Part shown: piece after piece, positions 18,008 to 27,975 of the stretch | Position numbering within the stretch: position 1 is the first letter of the stretch | Layout: the number at the start of each line of letters is the position of its first letter | DNA from: Psychrobacter sp. 4Bb | Lineage (GTDB): Bacteria; Pseudomonadota; Gammaproteobacteria; Pseudomonadales; Moraxellaceae | Direction of reading: 5' to 3' | Assembly (NCBI RefSeq): GCF_002836735.1 | Contig: NZ_PJAS01000066.1 | Location: 1 to 47,575, forward strand | DNA length: 47,575 bases | Translations under genes and position numbers: made by a program | Notes under the pieces: generated by a model | Databases searched by the model: none | The model's input: only the letters and a program-made list of their open reading frames with translations | What the model was told of the DNA's origin: nothing

Positions 18008-18751
18008 TTATAAGTCAATATGATTGATTTTTTGATTTATCATTAGTGAGTCTTTTTTTATTTGCTCTAATATTTCATTAAACTTCTCTAGATTTTTCAA
18101 AAGTAAACTGCCTTTGATATTTTGCATATTTATCTTTTCTTTATATGAGTTTTTTTCACTTTCTTCAAGAAGGTTTTTGATTTGCCTGTTATTACTGTTA
18201 GTTTGAGATAAGAAAGCTTCTCCCATACTTTTGAGGCTCTTATCTAGGTTTTCTTTATTATGTGAGTCAAATTCAGATCTAAAGTAAACTAGCCAGGTTA
18301 AAAATTTTTCAGAAAGCTGAGGGCTTAAAACGGTAATATTTTTTGAAATTATATTATCTATAGCTGAATATGTCGTTGACAGTTCAGTATGAAGCCTTGA
18401 CATCAAAAATAAATAACCGATTCTATTTTCTGCCTCCATTTCATCCCATTGAGAAAATTTTGGGTAAGTTAGTTTTTCAAACACAATTGTTAGGTTCAGT
18501 AATTCATCGTAAACTTTTATCTTACGTTCAAATAGTGCTTGATATGTTTGCTGTGATATTTGATGGAAATGTTCGTCTTTATTTAATATTTTCTCGTGAT
18601 CTTGTTCTAGACGTTTTAAACGCTCATCAATAGATGCTTGTTCCTTGCGACCAATTCTCTCGAAGTATATTTTGCCAATATAAGCAATTAAGCCAACTAG
18701 AACAGCATTACCGCCCCAACTTATGAACAATTCTTGCCAAAAGCTACTCAT
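18008..18751 (-). CDS. Unknown membrane-anchored coiled-coil protein, AT-rich
   Basis: 247 residues, not recognised. Residues 12-30 form a single membrane segment, followed by a charged helix rich in Glu, Lys, Arg and Gln (about 30-75) that looks like a coiled coil. The rest is helical and hydrophilic. The DNA is clearly richer in A/T than its neighbours and uses AT-ending codons, which suggests later acquisition. It is convergent with the hydrolase gene, with only about 40 bases between stops. The hslO terminator lies just upstream. Single-pass N-terminal anchor plus cytoplasmic coiled coil is the only structural claim that can be made. Confidence 0.7.
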   Translation of the reverse strand: MSSFWQELFISWGGNAVLVGLIAYIGKIYFERIGRKEQASIDERLKRLEQDHEKILNKDEHFHQISQQTYQALFERKIKVYDELLNLTIVFEKLTYPKFSQWDEMEAENRIGYLFLMSRLHTELSTTYSAIDNIISKNITVLSPQLSEKFLTWLVYFRSEFDSHNKENLDKSLKSMGEAFLSQTNSNNRQIKNLLEESEKNSYKEKINMQNIKGSLLLKNLEKFNEILEQIKKDSLMINQKINHIDL

Positions 18752-18787
18752 AACTAATACCAGTAATGTAAAAACTCAGTATAAAAC

Positions 18788-18822
18788 AAAAACCCTCAAG
18801 CATGACGCTTGAGGGTTTTTTT
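18788..18822 (-). terminator. Intrinsic terminator after hslO
   Basis: AAAAACCCTCAAGC and GCTTGAGGGTTTTT form a perfect 14-bp stem with a 5-base loop, flanked by A and T runs. It lies just downstream of hslO on the minus strand. Confidence 0.9.
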
Positions 18823-18853
18823 ATAAACATTGACTTATAGTAAGTAAGAAAAC

Positions 18854-19834
18854 TTACTCAGCAAATATCGCTGCTACATCATCTTTATTGAATTTATAGA
18901 CTTCACCGCAGAATCCACAATCCATCTCAAATGTACCGCCTTGCTCTTCGACGATGTCTAATGCTTCTGCTTCACCAATTTGCTCGATTGCCATTTCACA
19001 CTTCTCGCGTGAACAAGTGCAACCAAATGATAGAGGCGCAGGCTCAGGTGCCACGATGTTTTCTTCGTGATACAAGCGATAAAGGATTTCGTTAGCATCC
19101 AGTGTCGTTAGCTCTTCTGCTTTTACCGTACGCGTCAATACAGACAAGCGCGTCCATAAATCATCATCGATACCTGCATCTTGGTTTTGCTCAACTTCAG
19201 ACGTTTCTTCAGCAGTACGCGGTAGCATTTGTACCAAGATACCACCGGCTTGCAGGCCATCAGATGCCAAGTTAATTAACGTTGGAATCTGTGCTGATTG
19301 CTTTTGATAATGTGCTAAGCAGTCCGCTAGATTGTCATGGCTACGCTCAACGATACCTTGGTATGGCTCACCGCCATCAGGCTGAATATTGATAAACAAT
19401 ACGCCTTGTCCCATCGCACCAAGTTCAGCAAACGCTTCTTTGGCATGGGTCATTTTGTCCCACGCTTGTACTTGCTCATCCGTCTCGCCTTTCCAGCTAG
19501 CAAGCGCACGAATGATACCGTCTTGATCGCATTCCGCCATCGCCCAGTTTAGTAAGCTGTCACTGTCTGATGATTGCAACTGAATAGATAGGCGGCCGTT
19601 AATTTTGACCGTGCTGATTAGCAAACTCGCTGCGGTCAGCATCTCACCCAATAAGCGTTTGATGGCTTCAGGGTAGGGCTTTTGTGCAATCGTGCTCGCG
19701 TAGCTGCGTGATAGGCGTACCACATCACCGCGCACAGGCGAGTCTTCAACAAAGAAACGTTGGCGGATGTCGTTGCTGCCATGGTTGCCAATAGTTTGGC
19801 TGTCCGTATTGGGGACTTGGATATCTTGAGTCAT
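18854..19834 (-). CDS. hslO: Hsp33 redox-activated chaperone
   Basis: Cytoplasmic holdase chaperone switched on by oxidation together with unfolding. The 326-residue protein has the C-terminal zinc switch: Cys272-x-Cys274 (GCTCSREKC) and Cys306-x-x-Cys309 (DCGFCGE). Family sequences such as GEMLTAASLLISTVK (about 63-77) and GILVQMLPR (198-206) are present. It is longer than the E. coli protein (292), through an N-terminal extension of about 20 residues and an acidic insert near 209-225. No strong ribosome binding site precedes the chosen ATG, and a shorter start cannot be excluded. A strong terminator follows. Confidence 0.96.
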   Translation of the reverse strand: MTQDIQVPNTDSQTIGNHGSNDIRQRFFVEDSPVRGDVVRLSRSYASTIAQKPYPEAIKRLLGEMLTAASLLISTVKINGRLSIQLQSSDSDSLLNWAMAECDQDGIIRALASWKGETDEQVQAWDKMTHAKEAFAELGAMGQGVLFINIQPDGGEPYQGIVERSHDNLADCLAHYQKQSAQIPTLINLASDGLQAGGILVQMLPRTAEETSEVEQNQDAGIDDDLWTRLSVLTRTVKAEELTTLDANEILYRLYHEENIVAPEPAPLSFGCTCSREKCEMAIEQIGEAEALDIVEEQGGTFEMDCGFCGEVYKFNKDDVAAIFAE

Positions 19835-20210
19835 AAGTCATTTGTAGTATAGAGAAGTTGTTTGCTTTATGGGGATTGCTGCCGATTTATCAATCTTACT
19901 TAGTAGACTGTTTTGACGATTATAAACAGCAAAGGTTAATAACGAGCTTAAACAACCAAGCAGCTGTTTGTACAGAGTTCTGAGTAGATAGCCGCTATAA
20001 GCCAACATTTTATAGCCAGAATATAAACATATTCATAAATATGTACTCTCTCAAAAAAAATTCACCCTCTACTGCAAATTTGTTGTACAGTAACATTAAG
20101 TTGCATTGTGATAAACAACAGCAACAACCGTACGGATGCGGGGCAGTCGGGTCAATCAGACCTATGTCGTCCAAGCACTCACTCAATCTTGCGATAAAAG
20201 GATGTATTTC
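19835..20210. other. Intergenic region between hslO and gltI
   Basis: Divergent promoter region of about 375 bases, AT-rich. TTGACG (19913-19918) and TTAATA (19936-19941), spaced 17 bases, are a possible plus-strand promoter for gltI, low confidence. A coding frame can be extended back to 20136 but has no ribosome binding site there. No hairpin or repeat was recognised. Confidence 0.4.
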
Positions 20211-21185
20211 ATGACATACTCATTTTCCAAACCGTTGACTTTAGCTGCTGTTATGGCATTAGGTTTAGCGGGATGTAATAACAGCAGCCAGACCAGCACC
20301 GATGCGCCAGCAGATGATGCAGCGACGACAGAAACCACGACTAACGGTACGCTACAGAAAATCAAAGACTCTGGCACTATTGTCGTCGGTCATCGTGATT
20401 CCTCTATTCCTTTCTCTTATATCGCTGATGATCCTAACCAACCGATTGGCTATGCACACGACTTGGAAATGAAAGTGGTTGAAGCCGTTAAGCAAAAGCT
20501 AAACATGCCAGACCTTAACGTTCGCTATAACCTAATTACTTCGCAAACTCGTATCCCATTGGTACAAAACGGCACAGTAGATTTTGAGTGTGGCTCAACA
20601 ACCAATAACGAAGAACGTCAAAAGCAAGTCGCTTTCTCAAACGGTTTCTTTGAAATCGGTACGCGTCTGTTGACCAAAAAAGATTCTGGTATTCAAGATT
20701 TTGAAGACCTAAAAGGTAAAACTCTGGTAACGACAGCAGGCACGACTTCAGAGCGTTATATCCGTCAGTACAACGATGATAATAAAATGGATACCAACAT
20801 CATCTCAGCCAAAGATCATGGCGAAGGCTTCCTAATGCTAGAGAATGGTCGCGCTGATGCCTTTATGATGGATGATGTATTGCTCGCAGGCGAAAAAGCC
20901 AAAGCAAAAAATCCTGATGAGTGGGTCATCGTCGGTACGCCGCAATCGTTTGAAATCTATGGTTGTATGATGCGTAAAGATGATCCTGAATTCAAAGCTG
21001 TAGTCGATGAAGCACTTGCTAATGTCTTTAGTTCAGGCGAAATCAATAGCATTTATGACAAGTGGTTCTTGAACCCAATCCCACCAAAGAACGTCAATCT
21101 AAACTTTGAGATGTCAGACAACTTAAAGGCCTTGATTGCCAATCCGCATGACAGCGCTCAGCCTAAAGAAGCAGCAGCGCAGTAA
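20211..21185 (+). CDS. gltI: Glutamate/aspartate ABC transporter, binding lipoprotein GltI
   Basis: Periplasmic binding protein that delivers glutamate/aspartate to GltJK. The start at 20211 is chosen because AAAAGGA (20196-20202) is spaced eight bases from it and it gives a clean signal peptide with lipobox LAGC (Cys22). The longer frame from 20136 lacks these. The mature part shows GTIVVGHRDSSIPFSYI, the loop NLITSQTRIPLVQNG, DFECGSTTNNEER and KDHGEGFLMLENGRADAFM, all typical of GltI. Length 324 versus about 300 in E. coli, with an acidic linker after the lipobox and an Ala/Gln-rich C-terminus. First gene of gltIJKL. Confidence 0.94.
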   Translation: MTYSFSKPLTLAAVMALGLAGCNNSSQTSTDAPADDAATTETTTNGTLQKIKDSGTIVVGHRDSSIPFSYIADDPNQPIGYAHDLEMKVVEAVKQKLNMPDLNVRYNLITSQTRIPLVQNGTVDFECGSTTNNEERQKQVAFSNGFFEIGTRLLTKKDSGIQDFEDLKGKTLVTTAGTTSERYIRQYNDDNKMDTNIISAKDHGEGFLMLENGRADAFMMDDVLLAGEKAKAKNPDEWVIVGTPQSFEIYGCMMRKDDPEFKAVVDEALANVFSSGEINSIYDKWFLNPIPPKNVNLNFEMSDNLKALIANPHDSAQPKEAAAQ

Positions 21186-21282
21186 CGCTCATTGTCCCTC
21201 AACATAGCTTGCCTATACGTTCAGATAGCCAGTAATTTTATTTGACGTATAGGCTTATCAATCGTTGCTCGGAGAGACAACC

Positions 21283-22029
21283 ATGAATTATAGCTGGAAT
21301 TGGGGTGTGCTCTTTGAGCAGACTGGTATTGGCAACGAGCTCTATATCCATTGGATGATCACTGGTCTTGGCTGGCTGCTATTGATTGGCAGTATCGCAT
21401 GGGTCATTGCGATGGTCGTCGGTACTATTTTCGGTATCATGCGTACTTTGCCCAACAAGACTGCTCGTGCAATCGGTACGGCTTATGTGACATTTTTTCG
21501 TAATATTCCACTGCTTGTTCAACTGTTCTTTTGGTTTTATATCGCCCCTGGCTGGCTCACGCCGACGATACAAGAATGGTGGTATAAGGATTTGTCTCCG
21601 AATACCTCAGCCATGTTGTCAGCCAGTATTGGTCTTGGCCTATTTACCGCTGCTCGTATCGTGGAACAGGTACGGACAGGTATTGAGTCATTACCAGATG
21701 GACAAATTAATGCGGCCTATGCATTAGGGTTTAGCATTCCACAAGTCTATAAAGAAGTACTGCTACCGCAAGCATTTCGTATTATCTTGCCACCGCTCAG
21801 CTCTGAGCTGACTAACTGCTTCAAAAACGCCTCTGTGGCCTCGCTAGTGGGGGTAATGGAGCTGATTAGCCAAACCAAAACCATCAGCGAATACACTCAA
21901 AATAGTATCGAGATATATACTTACGCAACGATTATTTATTTGGTTTTCAATCTATCCTTGATCGCTATTATGGGGTTGATTGAACGTAAATTGCGTGTGC
22001 CTGGGCTTATTGCGGGAGGTCAGAAATGA
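21283..22029 (+). CDS. gltJ: Glutamate/aspartate ABC transporter permease GltJ
   Basis: Inner-membrane permease, 248 residues from the ATG at 21283, chosen because GGAGAG stands upstream and the product begins NYSWNWGVLFEQ, matching GltJ starts. Membrane segments flank FRNIPLLVQLFFWFYIAP (about 72-89), and the ATPase-contact loop reads LPDGQINAAYALGFSIPQVY. Its stop overlaps the gltK start (ATGA, 22026-22029), indicating translational coupling and an equimolar permease pair. Confidence 0.94.
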   Translation: MNYSWNWGVLFEQTGIGNELYIHWMITGLGWLLLIGSIAWVIAMVVGTIFGIMRTLPNKTARAIGTAYVTFFRNIPLLVQLFFWFYIAPGWLTPTIQEWWYKDLSPNTSAMLSASIGLGLFTAARIVEQVRTGIESLPDGQINAAYALGFSIPQVYKEVLLPQAFRIILPPLSSELTNCFKNASVASLVGVMELISQTKTISEYTQNSIEIYTYATIIYLVFNLSLIAIMGLIERKLRVPGLIAGGQK

Positions 22030-22694
22030 ATATGACCGAATTGGCAACAGCCTATCCTGGTTTGATGGGTGGCATGCTTACCACCTTAAAAGTACTGTTT
22101 TTGGCTATTTTGGGCGGTATCAGTTTAGGTACCATATTGGCATTGATGCGTTTGTCAGGTATCAAAGCGCTTGAAATTCCAGCCAAACTATACGTCAATT
22201 ACTTCCGCTCCGTGCCACTGCTATTGGTATTGCTATGGTTTTATTTTGCCGTACCGATGATTTATCTTTGGGTAGCGGGTAAGTACCTGCAACTCGATGC
22301 TGCGTTTGCCTCTTGTGTGGTCGCATTTATGATGTTTGAGGCCGCTTATTTCTCAGAAGTGGTGCGTGCTGGTATTCAATCGATTGGTAGCGGGCAGGTC
22401 AATGCGGCAAAAGCGCTCGGCATGACTTATGGGCAGACCATGCGTCTGGTCATCTTGCCACAAGCCTTTCGTAAGATGCTGCCATTGATTTTGCAACAAT
22501 GTATTATTTTATTCCAAGATACGACACTGGTATTTGCCATTGGTTTGACCGACTTTTTCCGCGCAGCCTACGTGCGCGGTGAGCTAATGGGACTACTCAC
22601 GCCGTATATTCTAGGTGCTGGTGCTGTCTACTTTGTGATTAGCTTAAGTGCTTCTATTGGTGTGCAACAATTACAGAAGCGTTTGCGGTTTTAA
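22026..22694 (+). CDS. gltK: Glutamate/aspartate ABC transporter permease GltK
   Basis: Second inner-membrane permease, 222 residues, the usual size. It has YFRSVPLLLVLLWFYFAVP (about 60-78), the contact loop GSGQVNAAKALGMTYGQTM and LQQCIILFQDTTLVFAIGL, as in GltK. Starts within the ATGA overlap with gltJ; another ATG lies two codons later. The gap to gltL is about 110 bases without a clear terminator. Confidence 0.94.
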   Translation: MNMTELATAYPGLMGGMLTTLKVLFLAILGGISLGTILALMRLSGIKALEIPAKLYVNYFRSVPLLLVLLWFYFAVPMIYLWVAGKYLQLDAAFASCVVAFMMFEAAYFSEVVRAGIQSIGSGQVNAAKALGMTYGQTMRLVILPQAFRKMLPLILQQCIILFQDTTLVFAIGLTDFFRAAYVRGELMGLLTPYILGAGAVYFVISLSASIGVQQLQKRLRF

Positions 22695-22807
22695 TATAGC
22701 TATTTTGATATGCCTATCGCTTGCGCTTTTGAATGTTGAAAGTTTGAGCGTTTGATTTACCTTTTTTAAATAATGACTATCGAAAATAATGTGGTTAGGA
22801 GCCAGTG

Positions 22808-23611
22808 ATGAGCAATGCTGATACGTACGTAAATGCCTTTGGCGGGCTGGTTACCAATAGTGGTCATGCTAGTGATGAGATGGTCATTGAGATATCTAAT
22901 GTCAGTAAATGGTATGGAGACTTTCAAGTACTGACTGACTGTACAGCGCATGTACATAAAGGTGATGTCGTTGTTGTTTGTGGTCCATCGGGTAGTGGTA
23001 AATCAACTTTGATTAAGACAGTGAATGGACTTGAGCCTTTTCAAAAGGGTGGCATCATGGTCAATGGCATCTCTGTCGGTGACCCAAAGACTAATTTACC
23101 TAAGTTACGTAGCCGTGTCGGCATGGTGTTTCAGCATTTTGAGTTGTTTCCACATTTGACTATTATTGATAATTTGACCGTGGCGCAAATCAAAGTGTTG
23201 GGCCGTAAAGAGTCTGAGGCAAAACAAAAAGCGATGGCCTATCTAGACCGTGTTGGTCTGACGGTACAAGCGGCGAAATATCCAGCGGAGCTCTCTGGTG
23301 GTCAGCAGCAGCGTGTTGCGATTGCACGAGCGTTGGCCATGGATCCAGTCGCAATGCTATTTGATGAACCAACCTCCGCGCTTGATCCTGAGATGATTCA
23401 AGAGGTGCTAGATGTGATGGTTGAGCTGACTCGTGATGGTATGACCATGATGTGCGTGACGCATGAAATGGGCTTTGCCAGTCAGGTGGCCAATCGTATT
23501 ATCTTTATGGATGAAGGGCATATCGTAGAAAACTGTAGTAAGGATGAGTTTTTTGAAGGCGCAAAAAGTGACCGTGCGCAGATGTTCCTGTCGAAGATTT
23601 TAAATCATTAA
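22808..23611 (+). CDS. gltL: Glutamate/aspartate ABC transporter ATPase GltL
   Basis: Cytoplasmic ATPase of the GltIJKL importer. Walker A GPSGSGKST (59-67), signature [14 protein letters not shown], Walker [14 protein letters not shown] and switch VTHEMGFA are intact. The ATG at 22808 has TAGGAG seven bases upstream. It gives about 24 residues more than usual before the canonical IEISNVSKWYGDFQ, and an internal ATG at 22880 would produce the standard length. Last gene of the operon, followed by a perfect 18-bp terminator hairpin. Confidence 0.95.
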   Translation: MSNADTYVNAFGGLVTNSGHASDEMVIEISNVSKWYGDFQVLTDCTAHVHKGDVVVVCGPSGSGKSTLIKTVNGLEPFQKGGIMVNGISVGDPKTNLPKLRSRVGMVFQHFELFPHLTIIDNLTVAQIKVLGRKESEAKQKAMAYLDRVGLTVQAAKYPAELSGGQQQRVAIARALAMDPVAMLFDEPTSALDPEMIQEVLDVMVELTRDGMTMMCVTHEMGFASQVANRIIFMDEGHIVENCSKDEFFEGAKSDRAQMFLSKILNH

Positions 23612-23703
23612 ATACACTTTGATTTACGATTGTGTATAACAGTGTTTCTAATATGAAGACATGTTCTAAAGCTTACTTTTCTTTCTACTGCTAATGATTA
23701 TAC

Positions 23704-23755
23704 AAAGCGCCCTATTAAAGACAGTTCAACGCTATCTTTAATAGGGCGCTTTGTA
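23704..23755 (+). terminator. Terminator hairpin after gltL
   Basis: An 18-bp perfect inverted repeat: AAAGCGCCCTATTAAAGA (23704-23721) and its complement (23735-23752), 13-base loop. The T run is short (TTT) on the plus strand, but stem stability and position support termination. Confidence 0.75.
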
Positions 23756-23840
23756 TTGAGCTTTTTTTGTATAGCTATTTGAAAAATGATTTAGAGCTTG
23801 TGATGTTTACACACAAGGAATTTGAATAAGATAGCTTTGA

Positions 23841-24239
23841 GACTATAAAGCTGTTGAAAATAGAGCGGGAATAGTCGCAGGATTAGAGAAATCGCAAACG
23901 GCAAAGGCAGATGAAATGGCTCATCTGATTAATCAAGCAAGTTTGGCAGAGCTGACGCTTTCAGTGTGTACGGGAGCATTGCTATTGGCTAAGGCAGGTT
24001 TGCTAGCTGGTAAGTCAGCAACCACGCACTGGATGGATTTGGATAATTTAGCATCCTATCCTGATATCGATGTGATCTCGCATACGCGTTTTGTAGATAC
24101 CAGTGATGATACTGGTAATATTGTCACATCAGCGGGGATAAGTGCAGGCATCCATGCAAGTCTATACTGTATAGAAAAATTAATAGATAGTGAAACCATG
24201 CGTGCAACAGCACATCGCATGGAGTTCGATATTGACTAA
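23841..24239 (+). pseudogene. 5'-truncated DJ-1/PfpI-family protein (remnant)
   Basis: The 107-residue frame from ATG 23916 is the C-terminal half of a DJ-1/PfpI (GlxA/isonitrile hydratase-like) protein. It contains the nucleophile elbow LSVCTGALLLAKAGLL (Cys18) and AGKSATTHW, then GNIVTSAGISAGIHASLY. Family members are about 190-230 residues and start with a Rossmann-like strand and a conserved Glu, both missing here. The frame is open upstream from 23841 (after a TGA at 23838), with no recognisable N-terminal domain and no good ribosome binding site. I read it as a decaying remnant. A shortened expressed protein is possible but would lack half the active site. Confidence 0.65.
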
Positions 24240-24338
24240 GTGAATTGCTAGATAGGTGAGTGAATGGCTGTTTACTGATACAATAGCGGTCAATATTTTT
24301 GATAATTAAAATAATTCATAAACCATCTTGGAGTTTAT

Positions 24339-25589
24339 ATGAGCGTAGAAAACCTATCTGTAGCATCGAGCACAGCAGCAAGAAAAGGTGTGGTTATTAT
24401 TGGTGCAGGACTGGCAGGCTGGCATGTCATTGATGCCATTCGTGCCAAAGACACAGAGATTCCAATCACATTAATCACGGCTGATAGTGGCGACCGTTAT
24501 CATAAGCCGATGTTGACGATGGCAATCAGCCAAAACAAACGAGCATCAGATTTGGTACGGGCGTCTGGTAGCGGGGCGGCGAACACAGCAGAAGTGACGT
24601 TGCTAGCCAATACGCAAGTGACAGATATTGATCCAGTGAGCCAAACTGTACAGGTGCGCTCTACTGCGCAGTCAGATGACGCACTGACGACTATCGGCTA
24701 TGAGAAAATGGTGCTAGCGATGGGCGCGCACCCTATCTTTCCTAAAAGTCTGCCACAAGATTTGGTCTGGCATGTCAATCATATCGAGCGCTTTAGTCAG
24801 TTACAAGAAAAGCTAGCAGCAGGTAGCCAGCATGTTGCGATCGTTGGTGCTGGTATGGTGGGTACAGAAATCGCAGAAGACCTGCTTAAAGCTGGTCATA
24901 AAGTAACGCTCATTGATTTAAACGATGCACCGCTTTCACAGATGCTACCAGCAAAAGCGACTGCACGTATAGCCAAAGCGATCGAGTCGCAGGGTATTCA
25001 ATTCTTAGGTGGTTATCAAGTATCAGCTGTCGCTCGTATTAATTGCAATAGCAATGACAGCGAAGATGGCGAGAAGCTACAAGTAGACTATGCCCCATTA
25101 TCAACGGATGCAGATAATACTGATATTCAGCCGCTCGAACCACTGATTGTAGATCATGTGATTGCCAGTACAGGTCTGACAGTCGATGAGCAATTACCTG
25201 CTGCGGCTGGTGTGGAATTCGATCGCCGTACGGGTATTGTGGTGGATGCAGCGACGTTGCGCACCAATGCAGCGAATATCTATGCCATCGGCGACTGTAT
25301 GTCTATCAATGGGGTTGCTTGTCGTTATGTTGCGCCATTACGTGCGCAGGCTGCGACTATCGCTGATGATATCTTAGGTCATGAGCATAGTGGTTATGAT
25401 CATAAGCCGCCAATGATTCGCCTTAAGAACAAAGCCATCTCTGTGATGGTGACGGGCGTACCGCAAGCAGCGGGCAATTGGCAAGTAAAGACTGAAAGCG
25501 ATGATGAGCTAATCATGGATTTGATCGATGATAATGAAGCCGTTAGCGCAACAGTAACGATTAAAGCGCCTGCAGTTCCTAAGGCATAA
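24339..25589 (+). CDS. FAD-dependent pyridine nucleotide oxidoreductase, rubredoxin reductase-like
   Basis: Flavoprotein that probably passes electrons from NAD(P)H to a small redox protein such as rubredoxin. The 416 residues contain two dinucleotide-binding motifs: FAD site VVIIGAGLAGWHVIDAI (about 19-35) and NAD site VAIVGAGMVGTEIAEDLL (near 168-185). The FAD-binding C-terminal motif is IYAIGDCMSI (near 325). The architecture fits the RubB/AlkT group, which is about 390 residues. GGAG precedes the ATG by six bases. No rubredoxin gene is present beside it. Two terminators follow. Partner and physiological role are inferred. Confidence 0.83.
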   Translation: MSVENLSVASSTAARKGVVIIGAGLAGWHVIDAIRAKDTEIPITLITADSGDRYHKPMLTMAISQNKRASDLVRASGSGAANTAEVTLLANTQVTDIDPVSQTVQVRSTAQSDDALTTIGYEKMVLAMGAHPIFPKSLPQDLVWHVNHIERFSQLQEKLAAGSQHVAIVGAGMVGTEIAEDLLKAGHKVTLIDLNDAPLSQMLPAKATARIAKAIESQGIQFLGGYQVSAVARINCNSNDSEDGEKLQVDYAPLSTDADNTDIQPLEPLIVDHVIASTGLTVDEQLPAAAGVEFDRRTGIVVDAATLRTNAANIYAIGDCMSINGVACRYVAPLRAQAATIADDILGHEHSGYDHKPPMIRLKNKAISVMVTGVPQAAGNWQVKTESDDELIMDLIDDNEAVSATVTIKAPAVPKA

Positions 25590-25621
25590 CGATTGCAATA
25601 CCGTTTTTTGAAAAACTAATG

Positions 25622-25653
25622 AAAGGACATCATTTATAAGTGATGTCCTTTAT
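25622..25653 (+). terminator. Terminator hairpin after the oxidoreductase gene
   Basis: AAAGGACATCA (25622-25632) pairs perfectly with TGATGTCCTTT (25641-25651), 8-base loop. Confidence 0.75.
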
Positions 25654-25699
25654 TAGATGTTTTCCAGAGGACTTAGTTAAACGACAGTATTGATGATTG

Positions 25700-25736
25700 A
25701 GCCAGCCCATTACTTACGATGTGGTTGGCTTTTTTA
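25700..25736 (+). terminator. Second terminator before the liu cluster
   Basis: AGCCAGCC (25700-25707) pairs with GGTTGGCT (25723-25730), one G-U, followed by TTTTTT. It insulates the liu cluster from the upstream gene. Confidence 0.75.
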
Positions 25737-25825
25737 TGTCAAATATTTGCCATGATTCTATGTTACCTTTTACTAAGTAGAAATATAGGCTGTCTAATTA
25801 AATGATACATACTGTATTGATATTG

Positions 25826-25855
25826 TTGACAGGCTTTCATTGATGGCGTTATAGT
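25826..25855 (+). promoter_or_regulatory. Sigma-70-type promoter of the liu cluster
   Basis: TTGACA (25826-25831) and TATAGT (25850-25855) are separated by 18 bases, a near-consensus pair about 105 bases before the acyl-CoA synthetase start. The rest of 25737-25959 shows no obvious operator palindrome. Confidence 0.7.
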
Positions 25856-25959
25856 AGCTGAATGCTATGTAAGACCTGCCCAAGGAAGAAGGTTTGCACG
25901 CAGGCTATTAATAAGTGCTATTTATAAATGATATAAAAAGTAAAACGAAAGGACTCGTT

Positions 25960-27735
25960 ATGACTCAAACTCCTGATTTCGATTCGATTCACGTTGACTT
26001 CGACACTATTTTAAACAACATTCCTAGTATCAATATGGGCGCACGCTCAGCCAATGCACCACTTACTCAAAGCTATGACAAAGGTCCTGATGTACCGCTG
26101 ATTGAAGCGACAATCGGTGACTTTTTTGATGCTATTGTTTCTAAATATCCTGAGCGCGAAGCACTGGTCGTCCGCCATCAAAATATCCGCTGGACATATC
26201 GTGAGCTACAGCAGCAAGTGAATCAGCTAGCCAGTAGCATGATTGAGATGGGACTAGAGATTGGCGATCGTATCGGTATTTGGTCACACAACAATGCCGA
26301 GTGGTTACTCATGCAATTGGCCACGGCAAAAGTCGGCGTTATCCTCGTTAATATCAATCCTGCCTATCGTACTTTTGAGTTGCAATATGCCCTAAATAAA
26401 CTGGGCTGCTCAGCGCTGGTACTAATGCGTCATTTCAAAACCAGTGACTATGCCAGTTTAATCCGTGAGCTATGTCCTGAGATTTACCACAAAGATTACA
26501 CTCAGCTTGATTTGGTCGAGATTCCGACGATTGAACGTATCATCTGGATTGATGAGCCAGAGTCGGACGAGACATTTGGCTTTATGCAAAAATTCTCTGC
26601 GTGGATGAGCGAGGGCGATGCCAACGATCCGCGTGTTGCTGAGCGTCAAGCCCAGCTTAAAAACACCGATGCTATCAATGTACAGTTCACCAGTGGTACG
26701 ACAGGTACACCAAAAGGCGCTACCTTAAGCCATCGTAACATCCTTAACAACGGCTACTTCATCGGTGAGGCCATGAACCTCACTGAAGAGGATAGGCTGT
26801 GTATTCCAGTACCTCTGTATCATTGCTTTGGCATGGTGCTTGGTAATCTAGCGATTCTCACACATGGCGGCTGTATCGTATATCCAAACGACGGCTTTGA
26901 GCCATTAACCGTCTTACAGGCAGTCGAAGAAGAAAAGTGTACAGGTCTGCACGGCGTGCCAACGATGTTTATCGCAGAGCTTGACCATCCTGAATTTGAA
27001 AACTTTGATTTGTCTACCTTACGTACTGGCATCATGGCTGGCTCTAGCTGTCCGATTGAGGTTATGCGCCGCGTCATCGATAAGATGCATATGAGCGAAG
27101 TCACCATTGCCTATGGTATGACAGAGACCAGCCCCGTATCTTGCCAGACCAATGAGCACACGCCACTTGATAAACAGGTCTCGACGGTAGGACTGGTACA
27201 GCCTGCGCTTGAGGTGAAAGTCGTCGATACAGAAACAGGTGAAATTGTCCCGTTAGGTGAGACAGGTGAGTTGCTTACACGAGGCTATTCCGTGATGAAA
27301 GGCTATTGGGGCAGTCGTTTCAAGACCCGCGAAGCGATCCAAGATGGTTGGATGCATACGGGTGACTTGGCCACAATGGACGAAGACGGCTACGTCAAAA
27401 TCGTCGGCCGTAGTAAAGATATGGTGATTCGAGGCGGCGAAAATATCTATCCAGTAGAAATTGAAAATTATCTCTATCGTCATCCAAAGATTCGTGATGT
27501 ACAAATTGTGGGTATACCAGATGAGCGTTATGGAGAAGTACTCGCGGCGTGGATTATTCCGAAAGAGCCTGGCTGCTTGACTGAACAAGAAGTACGCGAG
27601 TTCTGTAGTGAGCATATCGCTCACTATAAAGTGCCGACTTACTATCGCTTTGTGACTGAATATCCAATGACTATCACTGGCAAAATTCAAAAATATAAAA
27701 TCATTGAGCAAATGAAAGAAGAGTTGGGTTTGTAG
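25960..27735 (+). CDS. AMP-binding acyl-CoA synthetase of the liu cluster
   Basis: Cytoplasmic ligase that activates a carboxylic acid to its CoA thioester through an acyl-adenylate. From ATG 25960 (GAAAGGA six bases upstream) it has 591 residues, close to FadD-like enzymes. Motifs: P-loop [18 protein letters not shown] near 240, [21 protein letters not shown], the hinge region [20 protein letters not shown], and catalytic lysine in TGKIQKYK. It lies directly upstream of liuBCDEA, so likely substrates are isovalerate, related short branched acids, or acetoacetate. This is an inference from context, since the sequence alone does not fix chain length. About 240 bases separate it from liuB. Confidence 0.9.
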   Translation: MTQTPDFDSIHVDFDTILNNIPSINMGARSANAPLTQSYDKGPDVPLIEATIGDFFDAIVSKYPEREALVVRHQNIRWTYRELQQQVNQLASSMIEMGLEIGDRIGIWSHNNAEWLLMQLATAKVGVILVNINPAYRTFELQYALNKLGCSALVLMRHFKTSDYASLIRELCPEIYHKDYTQLDLVEIPTIERIIWIDEPESDETFGFMQKFSAWMSEGDANDPRVAERQAQLKNTDAINVQFTSGTTGTPKGATLSHRNILNNGYFIGEAMNLTEEDRLCIPVPLYHCFGMVLGNLAILTHGGCIVYPNDGFEPLTVLQAVEEEKCTGLHGVPTMFIAELDHPEFENFDLSTLRTGIMAGSSCPIEVMRRVIDKMHMSEVTIAYGMTETSPVSCQTNEHTPLDKQVSTVGLVQPALEVKVVDTETGEIVPLGETGELLTRGYSVMKGYWGSRFKTREAIQDGWMHTGDLATMDEDGYVKIVGRSKDMVIRGGENIYPVEIENYLYRHPKIRDVQIVGIPDERYGEVLAAWIIPKEPGCLTEQEVREFCSEHIAHYKVPTYYRFVTEYPMTITGKIQKYKIIEQMKEELGL

Positions 27736-27804
27736 TAAGCTGACTTATCTGCTCTAAAAAACAAAAGACTAACCATATTCATTTCGCTATAAAAGTATTA
27801 CAGC

Positions 27805-27858
27805 GTTAACCTCGCTTGAAGTATCACACATACATCTGCACTCGGTTGCCTTGTACTA
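27805..27858. repeat. Intergenic repeat, copy A (before liuB)
   Basis: Shares the ordered blocks GTTAACCTC, TTGAAG, TACATCT, GCACT, GGTT and CCTTGTA with copy B (29623-29689), which carries about 12 extra bases in the middle. Too diverged to be a recent duplication. Function unknown. Confidence 0.7.
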
Positions 27859-27975
27859 CTTTTAAATTGAATCGACTATATGTGAGCAATGCTTAAAAAT
27901 AGCAGTTAGTATCATTTATATAAAAAGCTACTCACATCTACGTATCTATCTATGTATAAGAAAAAAAGGGATATC